From NCBI RefSeq assembly GCF_014145635.1, contig NZ_JACHTC010000001.1, positions 310,001 to 374,000 on the forward strand: a DNA stretch of 64,000 nucleotides. The letters run 5' to 3'. A program made the translations under genes and the position numbers. This document shows, in pieces, positions 16,068 through 26,076 of the stretch; position 1 is the first letter of the stretch; the number at the start of each line of letters is the position of its first letter. Below the pieces are notes generated by a model that was not told the origin of the DNA, did not search any database, and was given only the letters and a program-made list of their open reading frames with translations. The stretch comes from Myroides sp. WP-1. GTDB taxonomy: Bacteria; Bacteroidota; Bacteroidia; Flavobacteriales; Flavobacteriaceae.

Positions 16068-17375
16068 TTAGTTCGTTTCAAGGTGTAAGTTCGCCGCCTT
16101 TTTAATCATGCGACTGCCATTCTCATCTTTGTACTCATAGCTAACTACATAGTAATAGGTACCACTAGGGAGTTTAGTTCCCTTGTCTACAGTTGCTTTC
16201 CCTTCAGAATAACCTGTAAAAACGTTTGTACTACCATTGCCAAGCGGATCATATCCCTTAGTTTCGTATACTCGCGTTCCCCAACGATTAAAAATTTCTA
16301 CTTTGTTATTCGGATAATTCTGGATATTGTCAATGATGAAATAATCATTTTTTCCATCTCCATCTGGTGTCACTAAATTATAGATCACAACATCGCCGTC
16401 TAAAATCCAGTCTTTTTTAACTGTCGCAAGCGTAAAGAACCCATAGCCTTTTACAGTCGCAATGGTTGTTACTTCTTTAGCTGACATATCTACCACTCCT
16501 CCTTCATCAACCCAAATTTGCGCTTTTGGATCCCATCGCACAATATGCAAGTCTTCTTCTGGACGAACTAACACTTCTGGAGAAGTTGTTTCTTCATCCC
16601 AACTCAAGGTTAGCAATACATCACTTGCGTTATTTTCAGCTTTGTCTATTAACCAGTATTCTGTAGTATTTAAGTTTTTAATTACCCCTACAGTATTTGT
16701 ACGAGCGTTGAAAAAATTTTCATCTTGATACCTATATTGTCCAATGAAAATATCCGTCTTTTCTTTTGGTGCAGAAATACGGGCATAACGATATTTTTCT
16801 TTGTTACCTGTTGGATAAGTGAAAATATCATTTCCTATTTTTTCTACAACCCCCTCAATATGAGAAGCATTGTCTGTATTAATAGCTTTCGCCCCCTTTT
16901 GAAAGGTAAACATACCATATGATACCTTTGTTATAGGGTTATAACTAGAATCAATTGCGACAATTCCATTTTGAAAATCTACTGTGCCATGTGCATCCAG
17001 GTTATTCTTTAAATCAAAAGCTACTTGACTAACTGGACTGTCAAACACAATATTGTAGAAAGAGGCAAACTGATTTCCTGCTATTTTTTTCGCTTCTAAA
17101 GGATCTCCTTCTGTTCTAAAGATGGTTGTTGAAGTTGTGCTGTTTGTTGTAATTCCATAAGCCCCATCATTGAGAAAATGCTGCAAATAAATCATTTTTC
17201 CATCATTTGTCACCTTCCCAGATTCCGTGTTTTCAAAGTTAACCCCCATGGATACAACATCATCTGATGACACAGAAAATATACCTTCATTGGTAAATTT
17301 AACCTGTGCCTGTGCATATATACTATTTGCTAATGCAAGAAATAAACACGCTTGTATTACTTTATTTTTCATCAT
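16068..17375 (-). CDS. T9SS type B sorting-domain (gliding motility-associated C-terminal) surface protein
   Basis: A 435-residue exported protein (signal peptide about 1-23). The last ~95 residues form the type B sorting domain: NLVTPDGDGKNDYFII, NYPNNKVEIFNRWG, Y(D)PLGNG and LPSGTYYYVVSYEY are all present. The central part is beta-rich with no motif I recognise. Cargo with this domain crosses the outer membrane by T9SS and needs a dedicated SprF-like partner, which follows 2 bp downstream. It may link the upstream adhesins to the cell surface, which is inference. Confidence 0.9.
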   Translation of the reverse strand: MMKNKVIQACLFLALANSIYAQAQVKFTNEGIFSVSSDDVVSMGVNFENTESGKVTNDGKMIYLQHFLNDGAYGITTNSTTSTTIFRTEGDPLEAKKIAGNQFASFYNIVFDSPVSQVAFDLKNNLDAHGTVDFQNGIVAIDSSYNPITKVSYGMFTFQKGAKAINTDNASHIEGVVEKIGNDIFTYPTGNKEKYRYARISAPKEKTDIFIGQYRYQDENFFNARTNTVGVIKNLNTTEYWLIDKAENNASDVLLTLSWDEETTSPEVLVRPEEDLHIVRWDPKAQIWVDEGGVVDMSAKEVTTIATVKGYGFFTLATVKKDWILDGDVVIYNLVTPDGDGKNDYFIIDNIQNYPNNKVEIFNRWGTRVYETKGYDPLGNGSTNVFTGYSEGKATVDKGTKLPSGTYYYVVSYEYKDENGSRMIKKAANLHLETN

Positions 17376-17434
17376 TTTGAGTGAATAAAATTAATACTCT
17401 ATTAAAATGCTAAACGCCTTTTAATCTTTTGTTT

Positions 17435-17471
17435 AAACAATGAGTTTAGCATACAACTAAACTCATTGTTT
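17435..17471 (-). other. Intercistronic 15-bp hairpin in the surface-protein operon
   Basis: Positions 17435-17449 pair perfectly with 17457-17471 around a 7-base loop, directly after the stop of the 17478-19880 gene. There is no T-run in either direction. It may stabilise or attenuate the transcript, so the adhesins and the T9SS/SprF/OmpA genes could be expressed at different levels. Confidence 0.55.
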
Positions 17472-17477
17472 TGAAAA

Positions 17478-19880
17478 CTATCTTAAAGTATAGTTTACAT
17501 TGGTATTTTCTTGTGCGTATTTAATTGCCCAAGTAATTGTATTCGCATACATAATACTATTGTAAACCAATACTCCTCTATAATAGCTCTTGGCAATTGG
17601 AGTACCTCCTGCTGAAATAGCTGCTGGCCAAATATTTGAATGACTGCTTCTTGCATCTCCAGCTGTCCATCCTCCATCTCCAATAAACACATATCCCAAT
17701 GAGCGGTGTTTCAAGAACCAAGCACGTGAGGCATCGTCTTCTACATGTGATAAACTTATGAACTCGTTGGAATATCCAGTTACGTAATACGAGTTGTTCA
17801 CATCACTTCCTGCACTTCTTCCTCTAATATCTCCAAAAGGACCGTTTAGGATTGGATCATTTAGAGTTACCAATGGGTTGATATACGTTGATCTTGTACC
17901 AGAAATTGAGGTGCCTGAAGAATAGGAAATAGCATTCATTAAATCCACCGCTAAATTGTAAGAATTCTCTTGTGCATGGATCAATACTCCTTTTTTGTTT
18001 TTAACAAAGTCTTGTAAAACTTGGGTTGTCTGAGCATTTGGCAAATAATTATACCCAATTATTACAATGTCAATTTTATTGCTATTGATTAAATTTCGAA
18101 GGGCACTTCCTTGATTTGTACCACCATTGACAATGTTGATTTGATCAATTTTTACAGTTCCATTCGGTCCAAAGTTACCAGCAGCTTGTAAAATTACTCT
18201 AGATGCTTCTGTATTTGAAGCTGTACCTGCCTGATATGCACCGCCTCCGAGACCTAGAATATTCATTTTGCGGTATACAAACTCAATAGCTGCATTACAA
18301 TTATTTCCACCCATTGTACTATTTGTCGTTAGGGTAAAATGGTGTAATCCTCCATTTAATGGCATACCATTTCCTCTTAGTATCACTTCCTGTAAACCAG
18401 CATTACTAAATGTTCCACTTGCAGTAAAGGATACCCCATTCACTGTATTCGTTGTAAGGGTATAATCTCCTACATACTCAACATTTACATTGATTGAAAT
18501 AGTATTTGTTGCATTCATAGGGATATTCGGCGCGTAATCTCCTCTAACTATCAGTGAATTACAAACTAGATTATATGCAACTGGTTTTTTCTCCACTTCA
18601 ATATTAAAAGTACATGGACTAACTAAGCCTGAGGTTTGATTCAAGGTATACGTATGAGTACCAGCAGCTGTTGGTGTTCCAATTGCACTTAACACTACTT
18701 CTTTACGCCCAAGTTCTTCAAATGAAAGTGGTCCTGATGAGAAGTAAACTCCTCCTACTGTATTGGTTTGTATGCTTGTGTCTCCAGTAGCTTCAACGTT
18801 TACAGTTAGTGTTACTGTATGAGCTGAGGTAACTGGTTCATCTTGTTTGAACACTCCATTTACCACTGCACTAGTACAATCTACAGTAAAACGTATTGGC
18901 TCAACAACTACCGGGATAACAGAACAATTCGTTGCTGTATTCGCATTAGCCGAAATATTAAATAAATCTGTACCTGAAGTTGTTGGTTTTCCTGTACCTA
19001 ATAGCTCTACTGTTTGTATACCTGTTGTTGTAAAAGTACCTGAACCTGTAAACGAATATCCATTTACTGTATTTGTCGCTATATTCCAGTAACCAGTTGC
19101 GTTGACATTAACTTCAAGCTTCATCTTGTTTTCAGACTCAAGCTCTTTTCCTGCATAATATTTACCTTCTACTGTAATCTTAGAACAATTCAATACAAAG
19201 TCTACGGCAGCTTTTTCGACGAATACGTATTTATCCTTACACGTACTCTCTTTGCTGTTTAATGTGATTTTTAATAAATCTCCATTTTCCCCTGTATTGT
19301 ACCCAACATTTGGCGTTCCTACACCTTCTAAAAGTAAAGTATAGTTACCTGATGAAGGGAATGTTCCTCTTGTCATGAAGTAATAGCCATTGGTTGTACT
19401 GGCAATAATTTCATACGTTCCCGCTTGTGTAACGGTTACAGGTATGGTTAGATAGTTGCTTGTATTGAGGTAAACTCCTTGTTTGTAAATTCCTTGTGGT
19501 GTAATATCCTGACACTGAATGGTTGTAATCTCAAACACTGCTGGTGGCGGTGTACCACAAATACTCAACCAATTGTCTTGTGCCACACTCCAATAGTTAA
19601 AACAACCTGTTGTTTTGTTGTAAATTAATAAACCATCCGTTTTTGTTCCTATGGCATCTCTTTGCTGTGTCGTTAATCGAGGGGTCAAAAATCCTTTGTT
19701 TGCACTCTCTAACTCAAGAATAGCTCCTAGACTCGGAACAGCTGTTGTTCCTGAAATAGTTCCATCCTTAATCTTTGTCATATTTGTTTGGGCGATACTG
19801 GAAAAAACTCCTAGAAATAGTATCAATACTAATGAAATCATTGATTTCATTCCCTTATATATAGTTGTATTATTATACAT
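17478..19880 (-). CDS. Large exported protein with tandem Ig-like repeats and a C-terminal Rossmann-like domain
   Basis: A protein of up to 800 residues. A second start (Met11, MKSMISLVL...) gives a cleaner signal peptide than the first ATG. After it comes a short module LELESANKGFLTPRLTTQQRDAI, also found in the 19900-24162 protein. Four repeats of about 100 residues follow (about 115-540), each starting near a Cys and containing a TNTVNG(V/Y)(S/Y)F segment, a GTF..GLQ.V.L.G.G strand and a second Cys. The last ~255 residues read like an alpha/beta domain (IDIVIIGYNYLPNAQTTQVLQDFVKNKKGVLIHAQ), comparable to a glutamine-amidotransferase-like fold. I see no T9SS C-terminal domain. Its function is unknown; an adhesin or surface-layer part is a guess. 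Confidence 0.75.
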   Translation of the reverse strand: MYNNTTIYKGMKSMISLVLILFLGVFSSIAQTNMTKIKDGTISGTTAVPSLGAILELESANKGFLTPRLTTQQRDAIGTKTDGLLIYNKTTGCFNYWSVAQDNWLSICGTPPPAVFEITTIQCQDITPQGIYKQGVYLNTSNYLTIPVTVTQAGTYEIIASTTNGYYFMTRGTFPSSGNYTLLLEGVGTPNVGYNTGENGDLLKITLNSKESTCKDKYVFVEKAAVDFVLNCSKITVEGKYYAGKELESENKMKLEVNVNATGYWNIATNTVNGYSFTGSGTFTTTGIQTVELLGTGKPTTSGTDLFNISANANTATNCSVIPVVVEPIRFTVDCTSAVVNGVFKQDEPVTSAHTVTLTVNVEATGDTSIQTNTVGGVYFSSGPLSFEELGRKEVVLSAIGTPTAAGTHTYTLNQTSGLVSPCTFNIEVEKKPVAYNLVCNSLIVRGDYAPNIPMNATNTISINVNVEYVGDYTLTTNTVNGVSFTASGTFSNAGLQEVILRGNGMPLNGGLHHFTLTTNSTMGGNNCNAAIEFVYRKMNILGLGGGAYQAGTASNTEASRVILQAAGNFGPNGTVKIDQINIVNGGTNQGSALRNLINSNKIDIVIIGYNYLPNAQTTQVLQDFVKNKKGVLIHAQENSYNLAVDLMNAISYSSGTSISGTRSTYINPLVTLNDPILNGPFGDIRGRSAGSDVNNSYYVTGYSNEFISLSHVEDDASRAWFLKHRSLGYVFIGDGGWTAGDARSSHSNIWPAAISAGGTPIAKSYYRGVLVYNSIMYANTITWAIKYAQENTNVNYTLR

Positions 19881-19899
19881 AATTTATCCTTTTAAAAAG

Positions 19900-22800
19900 T
19901 TAGTTTTTTTGCATTAAGTCCAAAATCAATCGCTCTAGTTGCTCTATTTTGTGCACCATTTCTTGATTTTGTTGTGCGGTTTGTGTTTGAAGCTCCTGAT
20001 TGCTTCTTTCTAACTGTTTAATTTTTAATTCCTTTTCTTCTAACTCATTTTTTTGATCAATGATGTGTAGATACAATTCTTCTGTTTTTTCAAGTAATTG
20101 AATAGACAATTCCGAAATGTTTATCGCATACCCTTCATCTGACTTGGTTAATTCGTGAATCGGAGTGATTCCTGGTAAGTGTCGATTCTCTTTAATATAT
20201 GCCTCAACAGCATCTAAGCTCTTGAAATCATACTCGTATTTTAGTGATGAATAACCATCAAAATAATGATCAAATACATAATCTGCATAGTAACTATTGA
20301 TCGCAGAAATGCTTCCGTTTACTCTTAATCTTTCACCTGGAGCACCAGAAGGCTCGGTGAATCCAATTCCAACCCACCCTTTGGTATATATGTCTGCGGT
20401 ATTTGAAGTAGCTACTTTTTGCGTTGTTGTATCGTACCAAGGGTGCTTGTTAATTGAGGCTAATTCAATCTTATGAATGCTCTTGTTCTCGTCTGTAAAC
20501 AACAAACTATTTGTACTTGGATCAAATTCTAATTTGGTTAATGATTCTGCATCCCCAACTAAATCAGTTAATTTGAAGACACTGCTAACTCCTTCTTCAT
20601 CAGTATATCTCAATACGTGATCTATGGGATCATACGTTAGTGTTGTTAATGTCTCATTTCCTTTTACTAGTACATTGATATCAATCGGATGTAACGTACC
20701 TTTTTCATCTTTATAAGTCAATGTGTACAAATCAAACTCCTGTCCGTGTTCATCAGTTTCTTTGGTAACTACATTTTCAAGACTTGTCAATGTTTCATAC
20801 AGGCGTACAGCCTTACCTAAATCAATAACTTGCTTGTTGTCTTGATCATCGTAGTAGTAGAATTGATTATTCACAACATCATAGCTAACATTGCCATAAG
20901 TGTGTTCTAACTCTTTGATAATGTTCTCAATAAACTCGTTGTTATTTGTAATCTGATTGATGAAATCAATGTTATCTCCTAGTTTGGTGATGAACTCCTG
21001 ATTCTCAACCAATTCCGTTACAAAAACATCATTATTTGCGATTACTTTTCCTAAGTCATCAATTGATACGCTAAACGCAGTTCCTTCTGTATCAACAATC
21101 GTTAAATAATCAGCGTTTACAGTAAAACTCGCAATCTTTGTATTGCCTAACAGATCCCAGCTAATAGTCACGGGTTGACCATTTTCGTTATAGTAAAAGA
21201 AAGAATTACTAACGGTATCAAAACCTACGTTTCCGTATTTTCCCTTTAACTCGTTGATAATGTTCTCAATAAAATCGTTGTTATTTGTAATCTGATTGAT
21301 GAAATCAATGTTATCTCCTAGTTTGGTGATGAACTCCTGATTTTCAACCAATTCCGTTACAAAAACATCATTATTTGCGATTACTTTTCCTAGGTCGTCA
21401 ATTGATACGCTAAACGCAGTTCCTTCTGTATCTACAATCGTCAAATAATCAGCGTTTACGCTAAAACTCGCAATCTTTGTATTGCCTAACAGATCCCAGC
21501 TAATAGTCACGGGTTGTTCATTTTCGTCATAGTAAAAGAAAGAATTACTAACAGTATCAAAACCAACGTTTCCGTATTTTCCTTTTAACTCTTTGATAAT
21601 GTTCTCAATAAAATCGTTGTTGTTTGTAATCTGATTGATGAAATCAATGTTATCTCCTAGTTTGGTGATGAACTCCTGATTCTCAACCAATTCCGTTACA
21701 AAAACATCATTATTTGCGATTGCTTTTCCTAAGTCATCAATTGATACGCTAAACGCAGTTCCTTCTGTATCAACAATCGTTAAATAATCAGCGTTTACAG
21801 TAAAACTCGCAATCTTTGTATTGCCTAACAGATCCCAGCTAATAGTCACGGGTTGACCATTTTCGTTATAGTAAAAGAAAGAATTACTAACGGTATCAAA
21901 ACCAACGTTTCCGTATTTTCCTTTTAACTCTTTGATAATGTTTTCAATAAACTCGTTGTTATTTGTAATCTGATTGATGAAATCAATGTTATCTCCTAGT
22001 TTGGTGATGAACTCCTGATTTTCAACTAACTCCGTTACAAAAACATCATTATTTGCGATTACTTTTCCTAAGTCATTAATTGATACGCTAAACGCAGTTC
22101 CTTCTGTATCTACAATCGTTAAATAATCAGCGTTTACAGTAAAACTCGCAATCTTCGTATTGCCTAACAGATCCCAGCTAATAGTCACGGGTTGACCATT
22201 TTCGTTATAGTAAAAGAAAGAATTACTAACGGTATCAAAACCAACGTTTCCGTATTTTCCTTTTAACTCGTTGATAATATTCTCAATGAATTCATTGTTG
22301 TTTGTAATCTGATTGATGAAATCAATGTTATCTCCTAGTTTGGTGATGAACTCCTGATTTTCAACTAACTCCGTCACAAAAACATCATTATTTGCGATTA
22401 CTTTTCCTAAGTCGTCAATTGATACGCTAAACGCAGTTCCTTCTGTATCTACAATCATCAAATAATCAGCGTTAACAGTAAAACTCGCAATCTTCGTATT
22501 GCCTAACAGATCCCAGCTAATAGTCACGGGTTGTTCATTTTCGTCATAGTAAAAGAAAGAATTACTAACGGTATCAAAACCAACGTTTCCGTATTTTCCC
22601 TTTAACTCTTTGATAATGTTCTCAATAAACTCGTTGTTATTTGTAATCTGATTGATGAAATCAATGTTATCTCCTAGTTTGGTGATGAACTCCTGATTTT
22701 CAACTAATTCTGTTACAAAAACATCATTATTTGCGATTACTTTTCCTAAGTCATCAATTGATACGCTAAACGCAGTTCCTTCTGTATCTACAATCGTTAA

Positions 22801-24162
22801 ATAATCAGCGTTTACAGTAAAACTCGCAATCTTTGTATTGCCTAACAGATCCCAGCTAATAGTCACGGGTTGACCATTTTCATCATAGTAAAAGAAAGAA
22901 TTACTAACAGTATCAAAACCTACGTTTCCGTATTTTCCTTTTAACTCGTTGATAATGTTCTCAATAAACTCGTTGTTGTTTGTAATCTGATTGATGAAAT
23001 CAATGTTATCTCCTAGTTTGGTGATGAACTCCTGATTTTCAACCAATTCCGTTACAAAAACATCATTATTTGCGATTACTTTTCCTAGGTCGTCAATTGA
23101 TACGCTAAACGCAGTTCCTTCTGTATCTACAATCGTTAAATAATCAGCGTTTACGCTAAAACTCGCAATCTTCGTATTGCCTAACAGATCCCAGCTAATA
23201 GTCACGGGTTGACCATTTTCGTCATAGTAAAAGAAAGAATTACTAGCGGTATCAAAACCTACGTTTCCGTATTTTCCTTTTAACTCGTTGATAATGTTCT
23301 CAATAAACTCGTTGTTATTTGTAATCTGATTGATGAAATCAATGTTATCTCCTAGTTTGGTGATGAACTCCTGATTTTCAACTAACTCCGTTACAAAAAC
23401 ATCATTATTTGCGATTACTTTTCCTAAGTCATCAATTGATACGCTAAACGCAGTTCCTTCTGTATCTACAATCGTTAAATAATCAGCGTTTACACTAAAA
23501 CTCGCAATCTTTGTATTTCCTAACAGATCCCAGCTAATAGTCACGGGTTGACCATTTTCGTCATAGTAAAAGAAAGAATTACTAACGGTATCAAAACCTA
23601 CGTTTCCGTATTTTCCCTTTAACTCGTTGATAATATTCTCAATGAATTCATTGTTGTTTGTAATCTGATTGATGAAATCAATGTTATCTCCTAGTTTGGT
23701 GATGAACTCCTGATTCTCAACCAATTCCGTTACAAAAACATCATTATTTGCGATTTCGCTTATTGCAAGATAAATGCTGTGATTTTCTGTATCTGTGATA
23801 ATTAACGATTCTTCGTTGTTTCTGTTTGGATTAGCACCAATTGTAAAGGTATTATTCATACGATCCGTTACAGTATCACCAGAAAGAAGAGGTGTCCAAG
23901 TATTATTTCGCCAATAATAGAATCCAGGCTTAATATTATTCTCACCTGTATGATAAATTAACAAACTTTCAATTTTTTCACCTTTGATCGGTTCAAAATT
24001 TGTCAAGTCTACAAGTTTAACTCTAGGGATCAGTACCCCTTTATGATCTGCAAGAATTTCTAATTGTGCTGAACTTGCAGCTCTCTCAGTACCAATACCA
24101 ACTTGTGCCATTGCTGCACCACTAAACATAAGTGCAAATAGAGGAATTACTTTTCTTTTCAT
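19900..24162 (-). CDS. Giant repeat adhesin-like surface protein
   Basis: A 1420-residue exported protein (signal peptide 1-19, ending in GAAMAQ). The N-terminal module VGIGTERAASSAQLEILADHKGVLIPRV is common in flavobacterial fibre-like proteins. Eight nearly identical 113-residue units cover residues 139-1042, followed by a diverged ninth and further related beta modules (to about 1240). A tail domain WVGIGFTEPSGAPGERLRVNG, LPGITPIHEL and a C-terminal coiled coil (about 1335-1420) resemble phage tail-fibre or endosialidase-type trimerising ends. I propose a trimeric fibre; there is no recognised T9SS sorting signal. It heads the operon, with a -7 box at 24208-24215, and is 19 bp from the next gene. 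Confidence 0.8.
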   Translation of the reverse strand: MKRKVIPLFALMFSGAAMAQVGIGTERAASSAQLEILADHKGVLIPRVKLVDLTNFEPIKGEKIESLLIYHTGENNIKPGFYYWRNNTWTPLLSGDTVTDRMNNTFTIGANPNRNNEESLIITDTENHSIYLAISEIANNDVFVTELVENQEFITKLGDNIDFINQITNNNEFIENIINELKGKYGNVGFDTVSNSFFYYDENGQPVTISWDLLGNTKIASFSVNADYLTIVDTEGTAFSVSIDDLGKVIANNDVFVTELVENQEFITKLGDNIDFINQITNNNEFIENIINELKGKYGNVGFDTASNSFFYYDENGQPVTISWDLLGNTKIASFSVNADYLTIVDTEGTAFSVSIDDLGKVIANNDVFVTELVENQEFITKLGDNIDFINQITNNNEFIENIINELKGKYGNVGFDTVSNSFFYYDENGQPVTISWDLLGNTKIASFTVNADYLTIVDTEGTAFSVSIDDLGKVIANNDVFVTELVENQEFITKLGDNIDFINQITNNNEFIENIIKELKGKYGNVGFDTVSNSFFYYDENEQPVTISWDLLGNTKIASFTVNADYLMIVDTEGTAFSVSIDDLGKVIANNDVFVTELVENQEFITKLGDNIDFINQITNNNEFIENIINELKGKYGNVGFDTVSNSFFYYNENGQPVTISWDLLGNTKIASFTVNADYLTIVDTEGTAFSVSINDLGKVIANNDVFVTELVENQEFITKLGDNIDFINQITNNNEFIENIIKELKGKYGNVGFDTVSNSFFYYNENGQPVTISWDLLGNTKIASFTVNADYLTIVDTEGTAFSVSIDDLGKAIANNDVFVTELVENQEFITKLGDNIDFINQITNNNDFIENIIKELKGKYGNVGFDTVSNSFFYYDENEQPVTISWDLLGNTKIASFSVNADYLTIVDTEGTAFSVSIDDLGKVIANNDVFVTELVENQEFITKLGDNIDFINQITNNNDFIENIINELKGKYGNVGFDTVSNSFFYYNENGQPVTISWDLLGNTKIASFTVNADYLTIVDTEGTAFSVSIDDLGKVIANNDVFVTELVENQEFITKLGDNIDFINQITNNNEFIENIIKELEHTYGNVSYDVVNNQFYYYDDQDNKQVIDLGKAVRLYETLTSLENVVTKETDEHGQEFDLYTLTYKDEKGTLHPIDINVLVKGNETLTTLTYDPIDHVLRYTDEEGVSSVFKLTDLVGDAESLTKLEFDPSTNSLLFTDENKSIHKIELASINKHPWYDTTTQKVATSNTADIYTKGWVGIGFTEPSGAPGERLRVNGSISAINSYYADYVFDHYFDGYSSLKYEYDFKSLDAVEAYIKENRHLPGITPIHELTKSDEGYAINISELSIQLLEKTEELYLHIIDQKNELEEKELKIKQLERSNQELQTQTAQQNQEMVHKIEQLERLILDLMQKN
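21037..23748 (-). repeat. Eight tandem 339-bp coding repeats
   Basis: Eight consecutive units of exactly 339 bp (113 codons), phased by the NNDVFVTELVENQEF segment that recurs at 339-bp steps. A ninth copy diverges after about 40 codons at 20890-21036. Units differ at a few positions that are reshuffled between copies: NEF/NDF, INELKG/IKELKG, DENG/DENE/NENG, FSVN/FTVN and DDLGKV/NDLGKV/DDLGKA. DNA identity is very high, so copy number may vary by recombination. Confidence 0.95.
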
Positions 24163-24207
24163 AATTTATAACTTTTGGGTATATAACATTTAAATATTAT
24201 ACTCCAA

Positions 24208-24215
24208 CAAAGCTA
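24208..24215 (-). promoter_or_regulatory. Candidate -7 box for the surface-protein operon
   Basis: Read on the minus strand the sequence is TAGCTTTG, matching TAnnTTTG, about 45 bases before the ATG at 24162. No TTG is found at the ideal -33 distance. Confidence 0.45.
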
Positions 24216-24733
24216 CAACCATTTAATATTTAATAACATTAAAAGAAAATTATTGCAAATAATAACATTTTATAACACAATTAATGATTTATAATTTCAT
24301 AAATTATGTAAAAAAAACATTAAATAAAAAGTTAAGAGTATTATAAAATTTCGCAAATAATCATGTTACCTCACCTTAGACCTTACAAATTTGGATATAG
24401 CCATTCAGGTAGAAGTTGTGCTAATAATCGAATCGCAAAATGAGTATAAAAATTTTATTAAAATAAAATTAATTTTCCTCAGGTCACTTTTTGTGGATTT
24501 TAACACAAACTGAGAACTAGGAGCCCCAAAAAAGGGAGGTAAGCTCACAAAATAAAATAATTCGAGCAAAAAAGGCGTTATATCTTCTCATTACATGAAG
24601 AAAAGCTAATAAGTAGAAAATAATACACTTTTTGAAAATATTGCATAAGTAATTTACCTATACATGCATGTTAAGCGATTTACTTAGCCATTTTGACCTG
24701 TAAATTAGGCGAAAAGCAGAACAAATGAAATGC
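24216..24733. other. Non-coding AT-rich gap
   Basis: About 520 bases with no ORF I would defend; the only open stretch is a 26-codon plus-strand frame at 24364-24444 with no supporting signal. The region is markedly A+T-rich. It separates the surface operon from the gyrA operon and probably holds the regulatory input of the former. I find no riboswitch or RNA gene. Confidence 0.4.
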
Positions 24734-24769
24734 AAAAAAAAGAGGCAGAAACATGCGTTTCTACCTCTT
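24734..24769 (-). terminator. Terminator of the gyrA-TPR operon
   Basis: On the minus strand AAGAGGTAGAAAC pairs with GTTTCTGCCTCTT (one mismatch) and runs into a T-run. It lies 27 bases after the TPR-protein stop. Confidence 0.85.
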
Positions 24770-24795
24770 ACTATTTAAACAATTGATTTGTTCTA

Positions 24796-26055
24796 TTATT
24801 TAGCTTCTAAAGCTTTTAATTTATCATTCATCTCAAGTGCTCTATAAATGTTTTTCAACGTATTGATTGCCTCATCATTTGTAGGATTAATAGCCAATAC
24901 CTTTTCTAAATCATTCATTGCATCGCGATAAAGTGCTTTTTTCTCTTTTTGCAATTGCTCATATTTTTTATTATCAGCAGCAGACATTCCCAAGCTATTC
25001 ATTTTGTTGGTAATTTCTTCGTCTGGTTGCAATTTAATGAAAGCCATGTTTAAGTATGCGTTCTCATTTTTAGGATTGATGCGAATTGCTTGCTCATAGT
25101 ATTTTTTAGCATCTTCTACTTTACCTGCTTGGTAACTCGTAACACCTAAATTATACAATAAAACGTCGTCATTCGGGTTTTTAGATAAAGCTTCTTTTGC
25201 GATCTCCTCGTATTTCCCCATGTTGTTAGACTTTAAATACAGATCCATTTGTGTCAACATTAAGTTGGTATCATTAGGATTTGATTTTCTAGCCTCAATT
25301 ACTGCTTTTTCAGCCTCGTCATATTGTCCTTCTTGGTAATAGATCAACGCTAAGTTTTTGATAATTTCAGGACGTTTAGAATCTTCTTTTACAAATTTAG
25401 GATCGCTGTGAGAACCTTGTTTCACAAGTACATCTCTCATCTTAGCATCTTTCCCAAAATTTTGTACCTCTCCTGTTGCTTTATCTACAGCAGTATAGTA
25501 TGATTCATTTCCGTTGTATCCTAAATCAATCAACTCCTTATAATACGAAGTTGCAGTACCATAATCTTTTGAACTAATTGCTGTTGAAGCTGCATAGTAT
25601 AAATAGATCGTATCTTGTTTATTGATATCGTACGCTTGCTTGAACTTTTTAGTAGCTCCTTTATAGTTTGATGAGTTATTATCCTCAATCGCTTTGTTGA
25701 TTACTTTTGACGCAACAAGACCTAATTCTTCATTTGCTTGTTTAGCAAATTTATTATTCTTGTCAATCGCTTCAATTGCTTTATACGCACTTACCATTTT
25801 ATCTACGTTAGCATCAAAATCTTGATTTTTCTCGATTTGTTGGTAAGCTAAGTTTGATTTTAAATAGTAATATTGAATTTTTTGCTCATTAGTTGCTGCT
25901 CCTAATACTGCTTCAACTGCGTTTAATGCTGTTGTAGCTTCAGTAACATTACCTTTTTTTACAGCTTTCTCAGCGTCTTTTAACTCTTTCTTTTGAGCCA
26001 TAGATAGCCCAGAAATCATTAGGGCTGCCGCTAAATAAACATATTTTTTATTCAT
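24796..26055 (-). CDS. Exported tetratricopeptide-repeat protein downstream of gyrA
   Basis: A 419-residue protein with a signal peptide (1-20, ending in LSMAQ). It is helical throughout with TPR repeats, for example IYYQEGQYDEAEKAVIEARKSNPND, LLYNLGVTSYQAGKVEDAKKYYEQAIRINPKNENAY and EKVLAINPTNDEAI. TPR proteins mediate protein contacts; a periplasmic or envelope scaffold role is likely but unproven. It starts 21 bp after gyrA and shares its transcript and terminator. Confidence 0.85.
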   Translation of the reverse strand: MNKKYVYLAAALMISGLSMAQKKELKDAEKAVKKGNVTEATTALNAVEAVLGAATNEQKIQYYYLKSNLAYQQIEKNQDFDANVDKMVSAYKAIEAIDKNNKFAKQANEELGLVASKVINKAIEDNNSSNYKGATKKFKQAYDINKQDTIYLYYAASTAISSKDYGTATSYYKELIDLGYNGNESYYTAVDKATGEVQNFGKDAKMRDVLVKQGSHSDPKFVKEDSKRPEIIKNLALIYYQEGQYDEAEKAVIEARKSNPNDTNLMLTQMDLYLKSNNMGKYEEIAKEALSKNPNDDVLLYNLGVTSYQAGKVEDAKKYYEQAIRINPKNENAYLNMAFIKLQPDEEITNKMNSLGMSAADNKKYEQLQKEKKALYRDAMNDLEKVLAINPTNDEAINTLKNIYRALEMNDKLKALEAK

Positions 26056-26076
26056 AACTCTGTCGTTTTTATTGTT

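Noticed and set aside
21037..23748. The 339-bp repeats as a CRISPR or satellite array
   Set aside because: Units are long, contiguous, in frame and coding; there are no spacers.
24364..24444. A 26-codon plus-strand ORF in the gap before the surface operon
   Set aside because: Very short, no promoter or composition evidence.
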